Positions 1 to 11,560 of a stretch of 64,000 bases of DNA are shown here, piece by piece. The translations under genes were made by a program, and so were the position numbers. The stretch's first letter is position 1. Each line of letters opens with the position of its first letter. The notes beneath the pieces are model-generated. The model saw only the letters and a list, made by a program, of their open reading frames with translations. It had not been told where the DNA came from and searched no databases. The DNA is from Ctenosaura bakeri (taxonomy: Eukaryota > Chordata > Lepidosauria > Squamata > Iguanidae): the NCBI GenBank assembly GCA_948474755.1, contig CAOLHI010002527.1, positions 186,001 to 250,000 on the forward strand, written 5' to 3'.

Positions 1-2271
1 GTTTTTACTAATTTTGAGGCCACACAAAAAGCTCCATTAAAAAATGATTTAATGCTTTGTATGATCATTTTTCTAGGGCTTATTTTGTGCTCCATGTTAA
101 TGACAGTGGGCATCTTTGTGAAAAGGAATGTGTTTTTCTTGTTTGATGCTATCTTTTCTCAAGCCTCCTCCAAAACTACTTTGTCAGAAAAAGTTCTAAA
201 AAATCCAGTGTACAAAGACAAGTGTGTAAGTATTCTGGGGCTGTATCGTGTTACAGTTTTGAGCTATGTTACTTATTTTCTGCTGTCAAAGAAAGGGTTT
301 TGTGGGGGTATCCAGCCATGTATGTAAACAGGCAAAGACTAGGAATTTGTCATAGATGAGTTCCTGAAGAAAAAAAGAAAGCTGAAATAGGTCAAGGGGC
401 AAGATATTTGTCCCCAACTCAGTTCTTATCTAACAGTCTTACTGGGGGTTAATCTGGCCGTAGAGGAAAGTCTGGTTGCAATCTTGCATCAGCTTGGCAG
501 TTTGATGCTCTGATGATGCCTGTGTGTGTTTGCCTGGATGCCAAAAAAATCCCTTCCTGGCCACTCAAAAAGTAAATGGTAACAATAAATGGTTATTATG
601 GAAGATGCAATGGCAGCAGGAAGACAGGTTGCATGACTAGAGAGCCCTTCCATGAAGGAGGTCCTGGATACCTCCTTCTGCAATGCCCATTTTAGTCTCA
701 GCACCTCCAGAAGAACTGCGCTGCACTGCTTGCTTTGCTACTGTCTACCTCAGAATGGAGTTTGTGGATTGCAAGTTATCGAGAGCATGACAACATATAC
801 CCCAAGAGCTCTAATAGTTAAAATTTACGCCTCTGCCTTTCAAAGGCTTAGAAAGCAGGTCTTCTTACATTCTGACACATCCACAACTGCAATAATTTAA
901 CATGTTCTTTTTCTTAGGAAATTAAAAGTTACAGAAGCTTGAAATTAAGTGATTTGGAATTAATCAAATAGATGAGAGAAAACAAAGCAAATAATGATAT
1001 ATCTTATTTTCCCTACATTGTTTATTCCCCAAAGGATATTTGTGATCCAGCCATGAGAAATGTATTACAACACATTAATATCTATGGGAATGAACCAGAG
1101 CAAATGGAGCAGTACCAAGTAATTTAGTCTGGCATTTAAATGAGCAGGTTGCACTTTTAATAAAGGAAATTCTTAAGTGTCTGATCTAAAGTTAAGGCAT
1201 ACCTTGCTCGCCAAATGAATTCCTCCTTGAACTTGTATCAAACGGGGGGGGGCTACAAAACATTTAGTTTAGGTGTTTCTGAGAGGAAACTAGATTCACA
1301 CAATGGCAGGTGCAGAGGAAAGGTCACAGAGGGATTTTCACATTGAATACACATGTGATGTAAGTGATTTCACAACAGGACTCCCAGGGAGCAAATTATT
1401 ATGCCCCAGAACACAATTTTTCAGGATATGCTACTTAAAATTGTACCACACTAAAGATCTTTTGAAATGTCACATAGGTAAATTGAAATGAAAGTCACCT
1501 TGTGGCTTCTTCTCTGCATGAATCAGTTCTAAGTAGTCTCTGAACAGGAGGATCTCAACAAAATGTTGAGAAGCTACTGCTTTTTTAAACGAAACATCCC
1601 TTCATATGGAGGTTCTGGGGGATTTGTTTTCTAGGGGTTTCTAAATGTGTCATGAGAAGAGGTTGGAGGATTTTTTTTCCCGTGCAAAAACACTCATCAG
1701 TAAAACTTCATCCTGCTCATAAGATATAGTTATATATTAGGTTCATTACGTCATTATGAAGTCAACTAGCCTACACTTGCATGCCTGTGAATTGTGCTCT
1801 CGCCATCAATTCCCTCCTCAGTGGAAAAAAGAGTGACATTTTTCTTATAAATCACTAAAATTATCCCATAATGATGAAATTACTTAAGATCCTCATTGCA
1901 TAATATAATGTATTTCAGCAATATAAATATTAGATTCCAGAATATACTGAGGTGGTTGGACTTTGGTTATACCATGAGAAGACGTGACTCACTAGAAAGG
2001 ACAGTAAGGTTTGATTAAGGTAGAAGTCAGAAGGAAAAGAGAAGGACTGCATTACAGATGGATGGACACAATCAAGGAAGACTCATCCCTGAATCTGCAA
2101 GACTTGAGCAGGGGGGCTGTGTACAGGGTGACTTGGGGATCTCTCATTACCAGGGTTGCCGTAAGTTGAAGTTGACTTGACAGAAGTTAACAACAACATT
2201 TCCTTTGTACATTGTTTTAAACACTTTAAATGAATAGTAACTAATATCCAGGCTGTAACTTTTGTATATAC
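1..2271 (-). other. MLYCD intron 4, partial, no gene seen
   Basis: This stretch follows the splice donor of MLYCD exon 4 on the minus strand. It holds no minus-strand reading frame resembling the large final MLYCD exon, which in human encodes roughly the C-terminal 40 percent of the enzyme. That exon is therefore inferred to lie left of base 1. The sequence is AT-rich and unique-looking, with a short poly-G run near 1243 and scattered short reading frames that resemble nothing known. I recognise no repeat in it. Confidence 0.6.
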
Positions 2272-2421
2272 CTGCAGTTCCTTAACAACTCGCTTGATAA
2301 GGTAAGTCCCCAGCTCCACACCCTGTAGACCCTGTTGAGTCAAACTGATTGAATAGAAAATTGCTGTGGTGATTTTGTTCATATCCTCTGCTTCTACAGA
2401 AGGAGGCTCTTTCACGATGGC
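2272..2421 (-). CDS. MLYCD: MLYCD exon 4 (malonyl-CoA decarboxylase)
   Basis: This exon encodes 50 codons of the catalytic domain of malonyl-CoA decarboxylase, which converts malonyl-CoA to acetyl-CoA and CO2 and so controls fatty-acid synthesis and oxidation. Read on the minus strand it starts AIVKEP and ends KRVVKELQ, and contains the very conserved [19 protein letters not shown] stretch. I match these to vertebrate MLYCD from knowledge of the family. An acceptor ending CTGTAG precedes base 2421 and a GTATAT donor follows base 2272. The exon is 150 bp with phase 0 at both ends, which fits exon 3. The next exon should begin with the human-like EFPHL segment and is not in the window. The catalytic Ser and His known in the human enzyme lie in that missing exon. 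Confidence 0.95.
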
Positions 2422-4169
2422 CTACAGAAGAATTAACATGATTAGTAACAGTTTCATATTCTCCAACTATATGTATCCAACATGGGCCACAATTTTGTGC
2501 GCTAAATGATTTATTCTGCATACACAGCTGGGTTTTTGACTCCTTTTCAATTGGATAATCATCCTCCAGATCCTGTTTGACGCATGTTGGTGTTCCCAAA
2601 GCAGCTTGTGATGCTTTGGGAACACCAAAGAGAAGCATCAAAGTTTGACTGGACACATGAACGTTTGTAAGCTTGCCCAAATCAGGTCTCAAGAATGTGG
2701 GCAGGCTGTTGTTATTTTGACTACCAGTTTCACCAAGAAAAAGTTAAATTGCTGTAAGTTATGAGCAGCATTCTTATCCCCAACACTGTGTAGTTCTGAA
2801 GGGTCAGCTATTTAATTCTTCGCTACTTTGGCTGAACCTAGGCATCACACCACACCACTATTTGAACAAACCATGCTTTAGAGGTGCATGTTTTGCTTTT
2901 ATTCTTCCCAGCTCTTTCACCCAAACATGCAACTTGCCTCCAGAAGCAGAAGAACAGCTCTAACTATGGTTTGCCAATTCAAGTATCACACACTATCCTA
3001 AAATACAGATAGGATGAAAAACAGTATAGAAAAGTTTCTAATATTTCATAACTAGCAGAAGAAAACTCACAATGGACTATAATTTCCAAAACTGATTAAT
3101 CAACTATTCTTGGATATCATGTGATTTTTTTTTTCTTAACCACAATTGGTATTATTTCAGAATTGTACTATCATGCTATGGATGGTACTAAAAAATTTTC
3201 TGAAGTACAAGGAAAAATTGCATTTCTAAAGATAACATTCTCTGCTCTCATGTCAGATGTCTAGGAAATAAAAGGATAAGTGGAAGTCCTTATCCTTCTT
3301 AATCTTACATTAGATTTTTTTTAATTCAGGAACTGTTCTTTCCATCTAATGCCAGAATGGCTTCTATTGATTTGCTTCACCAGAGCCAAAGTCTGATGAA
3401 GGCCTTACAATATAGAGACTATGTGAGGAACTCACTGCTCTCTTCCAACAAAGAACCTGGTAAGCCTCAAGCTAAAAAGATTTGAATTTCTAGGGGGCCT
3501 TTTTTTATTCTTCAGTGGCAAATCAAATCTTACACTGTACTTTTTGCTGGTGGTGATCCAGGGAGCCCAAAGACACTAGGCCTTAGGAGCTTAATTTGAT
3601 AGTGTGTGTGCCATTCCTTTCATGCTAAGGATAACTATGTGATACTAACATTCTTCTCCTCCTCTGTGTCCCCTGCATGTTTTGAAACATCTTTGCCTAA
3701 ACAAAGAAGCTTTGGTTTCAAAAATGCACACCTTTTTCTTCTTCTTAAGCTTACAAAGGCAATGCCGCAAAATGGACTTTGGAATAGATAGGAAGTACAA
3801 CTGTGACAGTTGAGTAAGCAGAGCACAAAGGCAGCATGGAAGCTGCACAAATGTTATTTCTCTTACGCCAGAAATAAGTATGTATGTATAGGCACATATG
3901 CAGGTACAAGACGGCTATTAGGTATTTTTAAGGGGAAGTACTTTTTCTAGTGAATGAAAAGCTTCATTAAAATATCAGATGCAATCACAAGGACACATGC
4001 ACTCTGAGAGGAGGGGGAACACTGTCTGGCAATGCATAACTATTTTCTAGTCTTCCAGGGGACTGTTTCAAAATTCTGGGCAACTACAAACGAGCTCTGA
4101 TCTATAACAAATCTGCAAACAAAATTCAAAATGACATCTTCTGCCACAAGTGACATCAATCAACTCTAC
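2422..4169 (-). other. MLYCD intron 3
   Basis: This 1,748-bp intron lies between the exon 3 donor (GTAGAG) and the exon 4 acceptor (CTGTAG). It is unique-looking AT-rich sequence. The only structure I noticed is a perfect 17-bp inverted repeat at 2587-2628. I recognise no LINE or SINE and no additional exon. Confidence 0.75.
2587..2628. repeat. perfect 17-bp inverted repeat (hairpin)
   Basis: The arms 2587-2603 and 2612-2628 are exact reverse complements around an 8-base loop. The arm sequence is TTGGTGTTCCCAAAGCA. It lies in MLYCD intron 3 on the sense side of the transcript. It could be a remnant of a palindromic transposon or a chance foldback; no function is claimed. Confidence 0.8.
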
Positions 4170-4326
4170 CTGGATGCTGCTGGAAATCTCATCTGTAAGC
4201 GCAACATGCAGAACAACCAATGGCTCTCCGGGAATTGCACAATGGGCAAAGTAGTAGCACCTTCTATATGACCCAACTCGGCGCTTCATATCCATCCAGT
4301 TTCTAACAGGATGCACAGCTTCACTG
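4170..4326 (-). CDS. MLYCD: MLYCD exon 3 (malonyl-CoA decarboxylase)
   Basis: This exon encodes about 52 residues at the start of the catalytic domain. Visible conserved blocks are [27 protein letters not shown] and [13 protein letters not shown], then DEISSSIQ at the end. These correspond closely to the human protein. The acceptor is TTATAG before base 4326 and the donor is GTAGAG after base 4170. The first base completes the codon split from exon 2, giving Asp where human has Glu, and the exon ends in phase 0. Only 204 bp of intron separates it from exon 2. No stop or frameshift is seen. Confidence 0.95.
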
Positions 4327-4530
4327 CTATAAAAATGGTGAACAAAATAATTACATTTAAACACAGCGTGTAGGTATTTGGTTGCTCCTTCATATTACGG
4401 TTCCCTTCTTTATGTATTTTGCTAACAGAACAGCAGTGTAATCTTGAATCTGCACATGTACCCACATGTGACCCCAGAACTGCTTGAACTAAAAACATAC
4501 ATACACATCCCCAAAAAATTCAGCACTTAC

Positions 4531-4643
4531 TCACTAATCTTCTGAAGTATTTCACAAGGTGACTGCCACGTAACCCGTTCCAGGTTTAGGAAGCCTGTGG
4601 AAAACCATTCTGACAGCATGTTCTTTAGCACCCCATTCATTTC
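4531..4643 (-). CDS. MLYCD: MLYCD exon 2 (malonyl-CoA decarboxylase)
   Basis: This short exon is visible only after splicing. On the minus strand, after an acceptor ending TTTCTAG, it reads [14 protein letters not shown], then [16 protein letters not shown] and QKIS, matching the human segment that joins the N-terminal helical domain to the catalytic domain. It is 113 bp: 37 codons plus two bases (GA), followed by a consensus GTAAGT donor. The leftover GA pairs with the first base of exon 3. The phase-0 start agrees with an exon 1 ending at 17554, so the whole gene model is phase-consistent apart from the exon 1 indel. Confidence 0.95.
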
Positions 4644-5029
4644 CTAGAAATAGAAAAAGAAGAAAACTGCTTCTCAACAATTCAGCAGATTGTAAGCAGA
4701 TACTATGACTACAAGAAGGGATTTTTCTATACCTATCTTTTCAGCACTAAGTCCCACCAAGTTCACTCGGCCTTAATCCCAGGCTAAGCACGTACAGAAT
4801 TTCATTCCAGTCTCTTATGATAATCAACATAAATTATGAAGTCAAGTCTTCTATGTGTTCCCTGAATAATTTTTTTAAAATTTTATTTCTATACTGTTTT
4901 CCAGCCATTCCCAAAGTAGTCCACACTAAAATCTCACATTAGAGTTGTATACAACCCAGCAATGATCAACAGAATTAAAGCCACAGATTAAAGAGCCCAA
5001 AGTTCAAGGAAAATAAAGAGTACCCTAGA

Positions 5030-5124
5030 GGCACTAGCTCCCATCTGATCTTGGAAGCTTAGCAGCGCCAGCTCTGGTTAGTACTTGCATGGGAGATCTT
5101 CAAAAGACACCAGGTGCTGTAGGT
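5030..5124 (+). mobile_element. 5S rRNA-derived SINE head
   Basis: Bases 5041-5124 closely follow the 3' two thirds of vertebrate 5S rRNA. The landmarks are CTGATCTTGGAAGCTTAGCAG, GGTTAGTACTTG, ATGGGAGA and AGGTGCTGTAGGT, including the region of the internal A box and C box. The mismatches and the loss of the 5' end rule out a working 5S gene. A second 5S-derived copy lies at 23160-23376. The sequence directly 3' is a tRNA-type SINE fragment, so this may be a chimera or a nested insertion. Confidence 0.8.
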
Positions 5125-5285
5125 AGACCTATCATGGGTTTTTGGGGGAGGCTTGGAGTGTGTGATGTGCCCAAGGTCACCCAGTGGGTTTCCATGGCCA
5201 TGCAGAGAACCAAATCATGGGCTCCAGGGTTGTACTCTAATGCTCAAAACAGTACACCATGGTAGCTTTCTGTTAGCAACAAACA
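5125..5285 (-). mobile_element. tRNA-derived SINE fragment
   Basis: This matches the family repeated throughout the window, with the blocks ACCTATCATGGG, GATGTGCCCAAGGTCACCCAGTGGGTTTCCATGG and a degraded tRNA-like head reading AGTACACCATGG at the right. The tRNA-like promoter end lies to the right, so the element is on the minus strand. It lacks its own 3' end and abuts the 5S-derived head. Confidence 0.7.
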
Positions 5286-7399
5286 TAGCCATAATCTGTG
5301 CTACACATGCAGTTGTAATTCTTTTGACTATGCGCAATGACTGTATTGAACTGATGGCTATGCAAGAAGAGGTGCACGTATGGGACTACTGCGCATGTGG
5401 TAGAGAATTAAAGTAGACAGAGCAGTGTATGAATGCTCATTATGATTACCTTTGTACTTGACACACTGCACAATGGTTTGTCAGCCTTGCACCCTGACCA
5501 CAAAAGTTATGATGCGTTAGCATTCAGTACAGGCATTATATAATGGAACTCCTATGGCACACATTTATGCTATGCTGAAGCAATGTAGAATCTTGGCCTC
5601 CATCTATGCACACACGTATACATATATCTCCAGGAGCCTTATGGCAGATGCATACGGTAAATCACTGAAAGCAATAACATATAACTGTCTTTAAGACTGT
5701 TTAAATCTTACATAATGGCCTTTCCACAAAGGAAAAAAAGGAGCAAGAACAGTTTGATTTCTACGCTAGAGCTTCTCAAGTGCTGCTTGGGGAGTCTTCT
5801 AGCCCATTGCAGCCACCATCTGATAACGTGCTCTGCTGTGCCATTTAAAGCCAATGCAGGATCAAGCAAAATTACTGCTCCCACCTGACACATGTGTGGA
5901 ATACAGCGGTGGCAGGGAGGAGATGAAGAGAACCTGTAGAGATCTTAGCCCTGCCCATGCTGATGAAACCACATGGTATGGTGTAGGACCTTGACAGATA
6001 CTTTTATAACTGCCTCTGGTATAACAAAAGACTTTTTTTCCTCCTGTTGTAGAGGATGCAAGCAGAGTTAAAAGTTAAAAACCCCATACAAAGTGCCTAT
6101 TTACAGAAATAAAGGCACCAACGAGAACTGTAGTAAGTGACAGCTGCTGCAAGATATCACTCTTGCCAAAGTCAGATGGAGAACCATTGCTCTACAGGGA
6201 TATCAGCTGCTAAAAGTTTACCATCAATGCAGTTCAACCTCTTGGGGAAAGGATTTTTTTTTCAAAGCTTGTCTTGGTACTTGATACTCCTGCTTGTCTT
6301 GGTACTTGAATTTGCTGGAATTTATGGCTACACAGAATGACCTTGGGAGCATTTTCTACTGCAGTCAGTTAATGGCTTTCCAAAGAAACCACTGGAGTTT
6401 AATTCTCTGGCACTGCATTGCTGTATGTAGAGTGTGTGTGTGTATACACACCTTCAAGTTGCCTGTCAACTTATTGCAGCTTAAGTAGATTAAAATAAAC
6501 TTGACTGAGAAGGGGAGGGAGTATAATCATAACAGTAAATGAAAAATACTGGAGATACACCAATGACCTCAAGGCAAAGATAAACAAAGCAGAGCTTACA
6601 GTCCTTCGTGGTTTTACAATTAATATTTCCTCTCTTCTTGTATAATTAAGTTGCCAGCAATAGAGAGCAAATGCTTAACATTCTCTGAAACATTAAATGG
6701 CTAAACTAAGTGTTTGTAAATTGAATAGGAAAAAAAGATAAAAGAAAACAGTTTTTATATTCATCTGCACTGATCTCAGTTTAAGCAAATAAATATACCA
6801 GAGCTTTTTGTTGCAAAAGGCAACAATTCAGCCAGGAGGCATTCAGCGGATGAGAGCTCTGTGTAAGCAAACTTCCACAGGACAACCCTCCTCCACTTGC
6901 AGCTTTATTGGAAAAGGAGCAGCATATTAACATTTTCATGAACTGTGATCTCAGAACAATCTCAGCAAAGCACAGAAGTCTGCCATAATGCTCTTACAAG
7001 AATAAAAACTGAAGTACTTAAAGGCACACATCAAAGAGAGTTCTCTCGGCCAAGGTAATTACTTCCAAAAGTAGAAAATGAAAGCTTTTATTTCATAAAA
7101 CAACATTTTATCCTTTAATACACTATACTACTAGATTAGTACATTGGCTCCAAGAATCATATACACCACAGACATCTCATTCTACAGTAATCCACTCATG
7201 GTGTTAATTTCCTTAGTTCTTTCTCCCAAGAAAAAGAATCCTTACTGAAACAAAATGTCCTGATTCTAAGAGCTTCATTCATAGAATCACACAGGTTTTG
7301 CTTTTCATACCTTAATTTATACTGTATTTCACAGTAATAGAAGGATATCACCACATAATTGTCGTTGTTAACCTCTCCATTACCAGCACTACCATTTTA

Positions 7400-7415
7400 G
7401 AATAGGTGAAGTTAT
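7400..7415. repeat. L1 target-site duplication, left copy
   Basis: GAATAGGTGAAGTTAT occurs here and again, exactly, at 11545-11560 after the A-rich tail of the L1. The two copies define the boundaries of one retrotransposition event. Confidence 0.95.
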
Positions 7416-10400
7416 TCACGCCTCAACTTACCTTAAAAAGAAAAGGGGGGTTGCAATCTTCGTAAATTCTAAATACGAATCAGAAGAAATGTTTGTAGAT
7501 TCGAATGGACATTTCATTGGCATAGAAGTGAACCTTGACGGGACGAAAATCTTGGTAGTGGGGATATATTCCCCACTAGAAGGTAAAAACAAATTTTACA
7601 AGAAGCTAGAATTTGAAATGTTAAAATACTCCCAGGAAAGAGACCAACTGAATTTACTTCTTCTAGGAGATATGAACGCTGTTATCAATCCCATTACGGA
7701 CAGATCTTCACAGACATTGGGGAAGAAACCGCAAGGGAAACTCCCTAAGAGTTTTTTTCATCTAATGGATAACTTCATATTGATAGATGTGTGGACTCAT
7801 AAATATGGAAATGCGAAAGGATTTACCTTCCAATCTGACGCGCACAAATCGATGTCGAGAATAGACATGTTCTTAATTTCAAAACATTTGCACACATCTA
7901 TCAAAGAGATGGAAATTTTTCCGAAATACCTATCTGACCATAACTTGATACAACTAAAACTTCATACTAAACGATCCAGCTTTACCTGGAAGTTAAATGA
8001 CTCGATACTCCAACAAGAAATATATTTACAACAAGCAAAGCAGGTGATGAAAAATTACTTTCAAGAGAATATTAATGGAGAAACGTCAATGAAAACCATC
8101 TGGGATGCTGGCAAAGCGGTTATTAGAGGTCATATAATTAAATGGGGAGCAGAATGGAAAAAAACCAGAGAGGCAAGAGAGTTGGAGATACAAAAGAAAC
8201 TTCTGATAAAAGAGGAAGAACTGAGGAACGATCCGACAAATGATAATCTGAATAAGCAAATCAAAATCTTACAGGAACAATTAAACAAAGAAAATCTGAT
8301 TCAATTGGAGAAAAAACTCCACAGGATAAAACAAAAACACTTCGAGAACGCTAATAAGCCAGGAAAATTGTTAGCGTACAAACTAAGGAAAGAAAGAGAA
8401 AGAAAACAAATAACGGAAATCAAATATGATGGCAAGGTATATTCAGATTATAAGGCGATACAAAGAATACTTGTCAAATTTTATTCAGAACTCTATAATC
8501 AAGAGACGGTGGACGCTAACAGAAAAGAACAGTTGAAAATGTATTTGGACACTAAAAAGATTAAGAAATTAACTGAAGAACAGAAAAATATGTTGAATTC
8601 CACATTTACCGTGGCTGAGATTACTCAGGCTATCCGGAGGTTGAAGATTTCTAAAGCTCCAGGTCCCGATGGATTCACTGCCTTTTTCTACAAAGCATTA
8701 GAAGACGAATTACTTTTACCATTGCAACAGACTATGAACGAGATTTGGCTGAAAGGGAAACCGGAGACATGGAACTACGCCAATATAACTTTAATCCCAA
8801 AGGAAACGAAAGATACTGGAAACCCTGGAAATTATAGACCTATCTCTCTCCTCAATGTAGATTACAAGATTTTCGCTTCGATATTAGCAGAGAGATTGAA
8901 GAAACTTTTACAAGAACTTGTTCATGAAGACCAAAATGGGTTTCTTCCAAACAGATTAATAAGAAATAATGTTAGAACAGTCATAAATATGATTGAATAT
9001 TTCGAAAAACATAACGAAAAGAAACTTGCAATGCTTTTTATAGACTTTGAAAAGGCGTTTGACAATATAAGATGGGACTTTATGATGGAAGTACTTCAAA
9101 GAATGAACTGTGGTCAAGGATTTATAAAGATAATTAAGCAAATTTATTCCAACCAATTCGCATCCTTGATTGTTAATGGAGAGAAAACTAAAATCTTCAG
9201 TATTAAAAAAGGGACAAGACAAGGGTGTCCCCTGTCGCCGCTACTATTTATACTTTCATTAGAAGTATTATTAACTGAAATAAGGGAAGATACAAAAATA
9301 AAAGGAGTGAAAATCAGAGGGCACGAATTTAAACTAAAGGCTTATGCGGATGATTTGGTTGTTTTCTTGGAAGACCCTCAGGAAAACATTAATAAACTAT
9401 TGGACAAACTTGAAGAATTTGAAAGAATAGCTGGTTTGAAAATTAATAAAACAAAAACGAAGATATTGATGAAAAACATTGGGATGAAAGAAGAGAAGAA
9501 CCTGCTAGAAATCTCTGGTTTTAAGTCTGATAAAAAAATAAGATACTTGGGCATACAACTTTCTAAACATAACATTGAACTCTTTGAAAATAACTATAAA
9601 AAAGTATGGAGTGAAATTCAGGAAAATATTCAAAAGTGGAATAAACTCAACCTTTCATTGCTAGGACGTGTTGCTGTGATAAAGATGAATGTGCTGCCAA
9701 GAATGAGTTTTCTCTTTCAGAACATACCGGTAATAACAAACAATAAATGCTTCGCGACTTGGCATAAAGAAATCACCAAATTTATTTGGGGTGGCAAGAA
9801 ACCAAGAGTCAAATGGAGATATCTGACTGAATCCAAATTAAAAGGTGGATGTGCACTCCCAGATTTGAAGATTTATTATCAAGCAGCAGGACTATCCTGG
9901 ATAGCAGATTGGATGACTCTACAAAATGAAAGAACTTTGACTTTAGAAGGTGCCGATAACAAGTTCGGCTGGCATGCATACCTTTGGTATGGAAAAGAGA
10001 AAGCCGACAGAGACTTTACAAATCATTATATAAGGAAGTCTTTGCTATCTATCTGGAATAAATTTAAGGCTAGAACATATCTTAAAATTCCTCAATGGAT
10101 CTCTCCACATGAGGCCCTTTATGGTAGGTGGAGGCATTCACAAGAGAAATGGATTCGATATAGAGATATTATTATGGAGGAAGATGGCTTTAAATTAAAG
10201 GATAGATTACAGTTGGAACAAGAAGGTTTTCCAAGTCAATGGTTTTTACATAGACAGTTATACGAAAGATTCAAAATGGACTTGAAACTGGAGGGGTTTC
10301 TTGGAAGAGTGGAAAGAAATGATTTTGAAATAGCAATCTTTGACCGACCTCAACATTTGATGTCTCAACTATATAAATTATTATTGAACAGAGAATTAGA

Positions 10401-11544
10401 AACCGAGATGGTTAAACCAACTATGTTGAAATGGGCAGAAAATACAGGGAGAACGATTTCGCTTGATGAATGGGAAGCAAGTTGGAGAAGAGCACAGAAA
10501 TTTACAGCTTCTCAAAATCTCAAAGAAAACCATCTAAAGATGTTTCATAGATGGTACATAAGTCCATCCAAATTAAATAAAATGTACAACACTGGAAAAA
10601 AAAGACTGCTGGAAGTGTGGAGAGAAAGAGGGTACCTTTTATCATCTTTGGTGGACGTGTAAATCTGCAAAAATATATTGGAAAGAGGTCAATAAGGTCA
10701 TGGAAGAAATACTTGAAATTAAAATACCTTTTCTTCCAGAACTGTACCTTCTTAACATAATTCCAGATATACATCAGTTAACTGTAAAAAATAGATGGAA
10801 AATAGTGATATACATGATTACAGCGGCTAGAATTGAATACGCATACCACTGGAAAAATCAGCAAGTACCAAAGGTGGAAGACTGGTTGGTTCGTCTACAA
10901 GATATGATGAATTGTGACTATCTGTCTAAATTAATGAAAGACAAAAAAAAACTATATATGAGACAGAATGGCGTTCTGTTGTGAATTTTCTAAAGAAAAG
11001 ATATAATGATGCAATTATAATTGACATTAAGGATAGCGAAGCTGCGCAACGGATTGCGTGAACAAACTAACCCCTTTGAGAGAGGGGGGAGAAAAATAAA
11101 AATAAAAACAAAATAAATAATACAATATAAATAATATAAATTAATAAATGATCCAACTTAAAAGCAAAAATAGACATTGTTCAGAAATATTTATAAATGA
11201 TTAGAACAATAATTAAATCAAGTTTAGAAAGTTTAAAATTGTTGTCTTGTGTATTAAAGGGGAGATATAGAGGTACAGTAAGAATGAGATGTTTATTCTA
11301 TAATAAACCGACAAGGATAAGTAGGAAGTTTTGTAAATAATATAGGTGAAATACTTATAGTCAGAAAGTAGAAGAATTGTATGGCTGACAAAATGTTTAA
11401 TTAGTATTGGGAGAAGACCAATGTATATATCCATGACTTTTCTTTGGTAAGCAATGTAAGAAATTCATAGAGAATATGTATTGTATTAACAGTCTTGTAT
11501 GTCATACTTTTATTATATTTTTAATAAAACGATTTAAAAAAAAA
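7416..11544 (+). mobile_element. 5'-truncated L1 LINE (copy 1)
   Basis: This is a 4.1-kb non-LTR retrotransposon inserted in MLYCD intron 1, antisense to the gene. It starts inside the endonuclease domain of ORF2, carries the rest of ORF2, a 3' UTR (about 10985-11520) and an AATAAA-containing end followed by an A tract. A 16-bp target duplication flanks it. No ORF1 is present, as expected for incomplete reverse transcription. The low level of coding damage suggests a fairly recent insertion. Its reverse transcriptase differs clearly from that of the full-length copy at 55214-62171, so the two belong to different L1 lineages. Confidence 0.97.
7417..10984 (+). pseudogene. L1 ORF2 (endonuclease/reverse transcriptase), 5'-truncated, one frameshift
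   Basis: The frame is open from the truncation point through codons equivalent to most of ORF2p. Visible are endonuclease motifs GDMNAV and the SDHN catalytic histidine region, the reverse transcriptase blocks APGPDGF, NYRPISLLN, DFEKAFD, GTRQGCPLSP and the YADD active site, and the C-terminal region. The first roughly 65 endonuclease residues, including the N-terminal Asn and Glu of the active site, are missing. At an A8 run (10596-10603) one extra A shifts the frame. The continuation CWKCGEKEGTFYH (zinc knuckle) and the tail to 10984 lie in the next frame. There is no start codon at the true N-terminus, so this is a relic, not a working gene. Confidence 0.93.
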
Positions 11545-11560
11545 GAATAGGTGAAGTTAT
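11545..11560. repeat. L1 target-site duplication, right copy
   Basis: This is the exact match to 7400-7415, immediately after the A-rich end of the L1. Confidence 0.95.

Larger units (their letters stand above)
4644..7415 (-). other. MLYCD intron 1, part next to exon 2
   Basis: This is intronic sequence between the exon 2 acceptor and the L1 insertion. It contains a composite SINE near 5030-5285, annotated separately, and a short GT run near 6430. Bases 7400-7415 are the left copy of the L1 target duplication. The rest is unique-looking and AT-rich. No other coding exon is recognised. Confidence 0.6.

Noticed and set aside
1..2271. The last MLYCD exon
   Set aside because: No minus-strand frame with the conserved C-terminal blocks or a terminal SKL-type peroxisomal signal is present.
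5030..5124. 5S rRNA gene
   Set aside because: The 5' end is missing, there are many mismatches and it is fused to SINE sequence; it is a derived SINE head.
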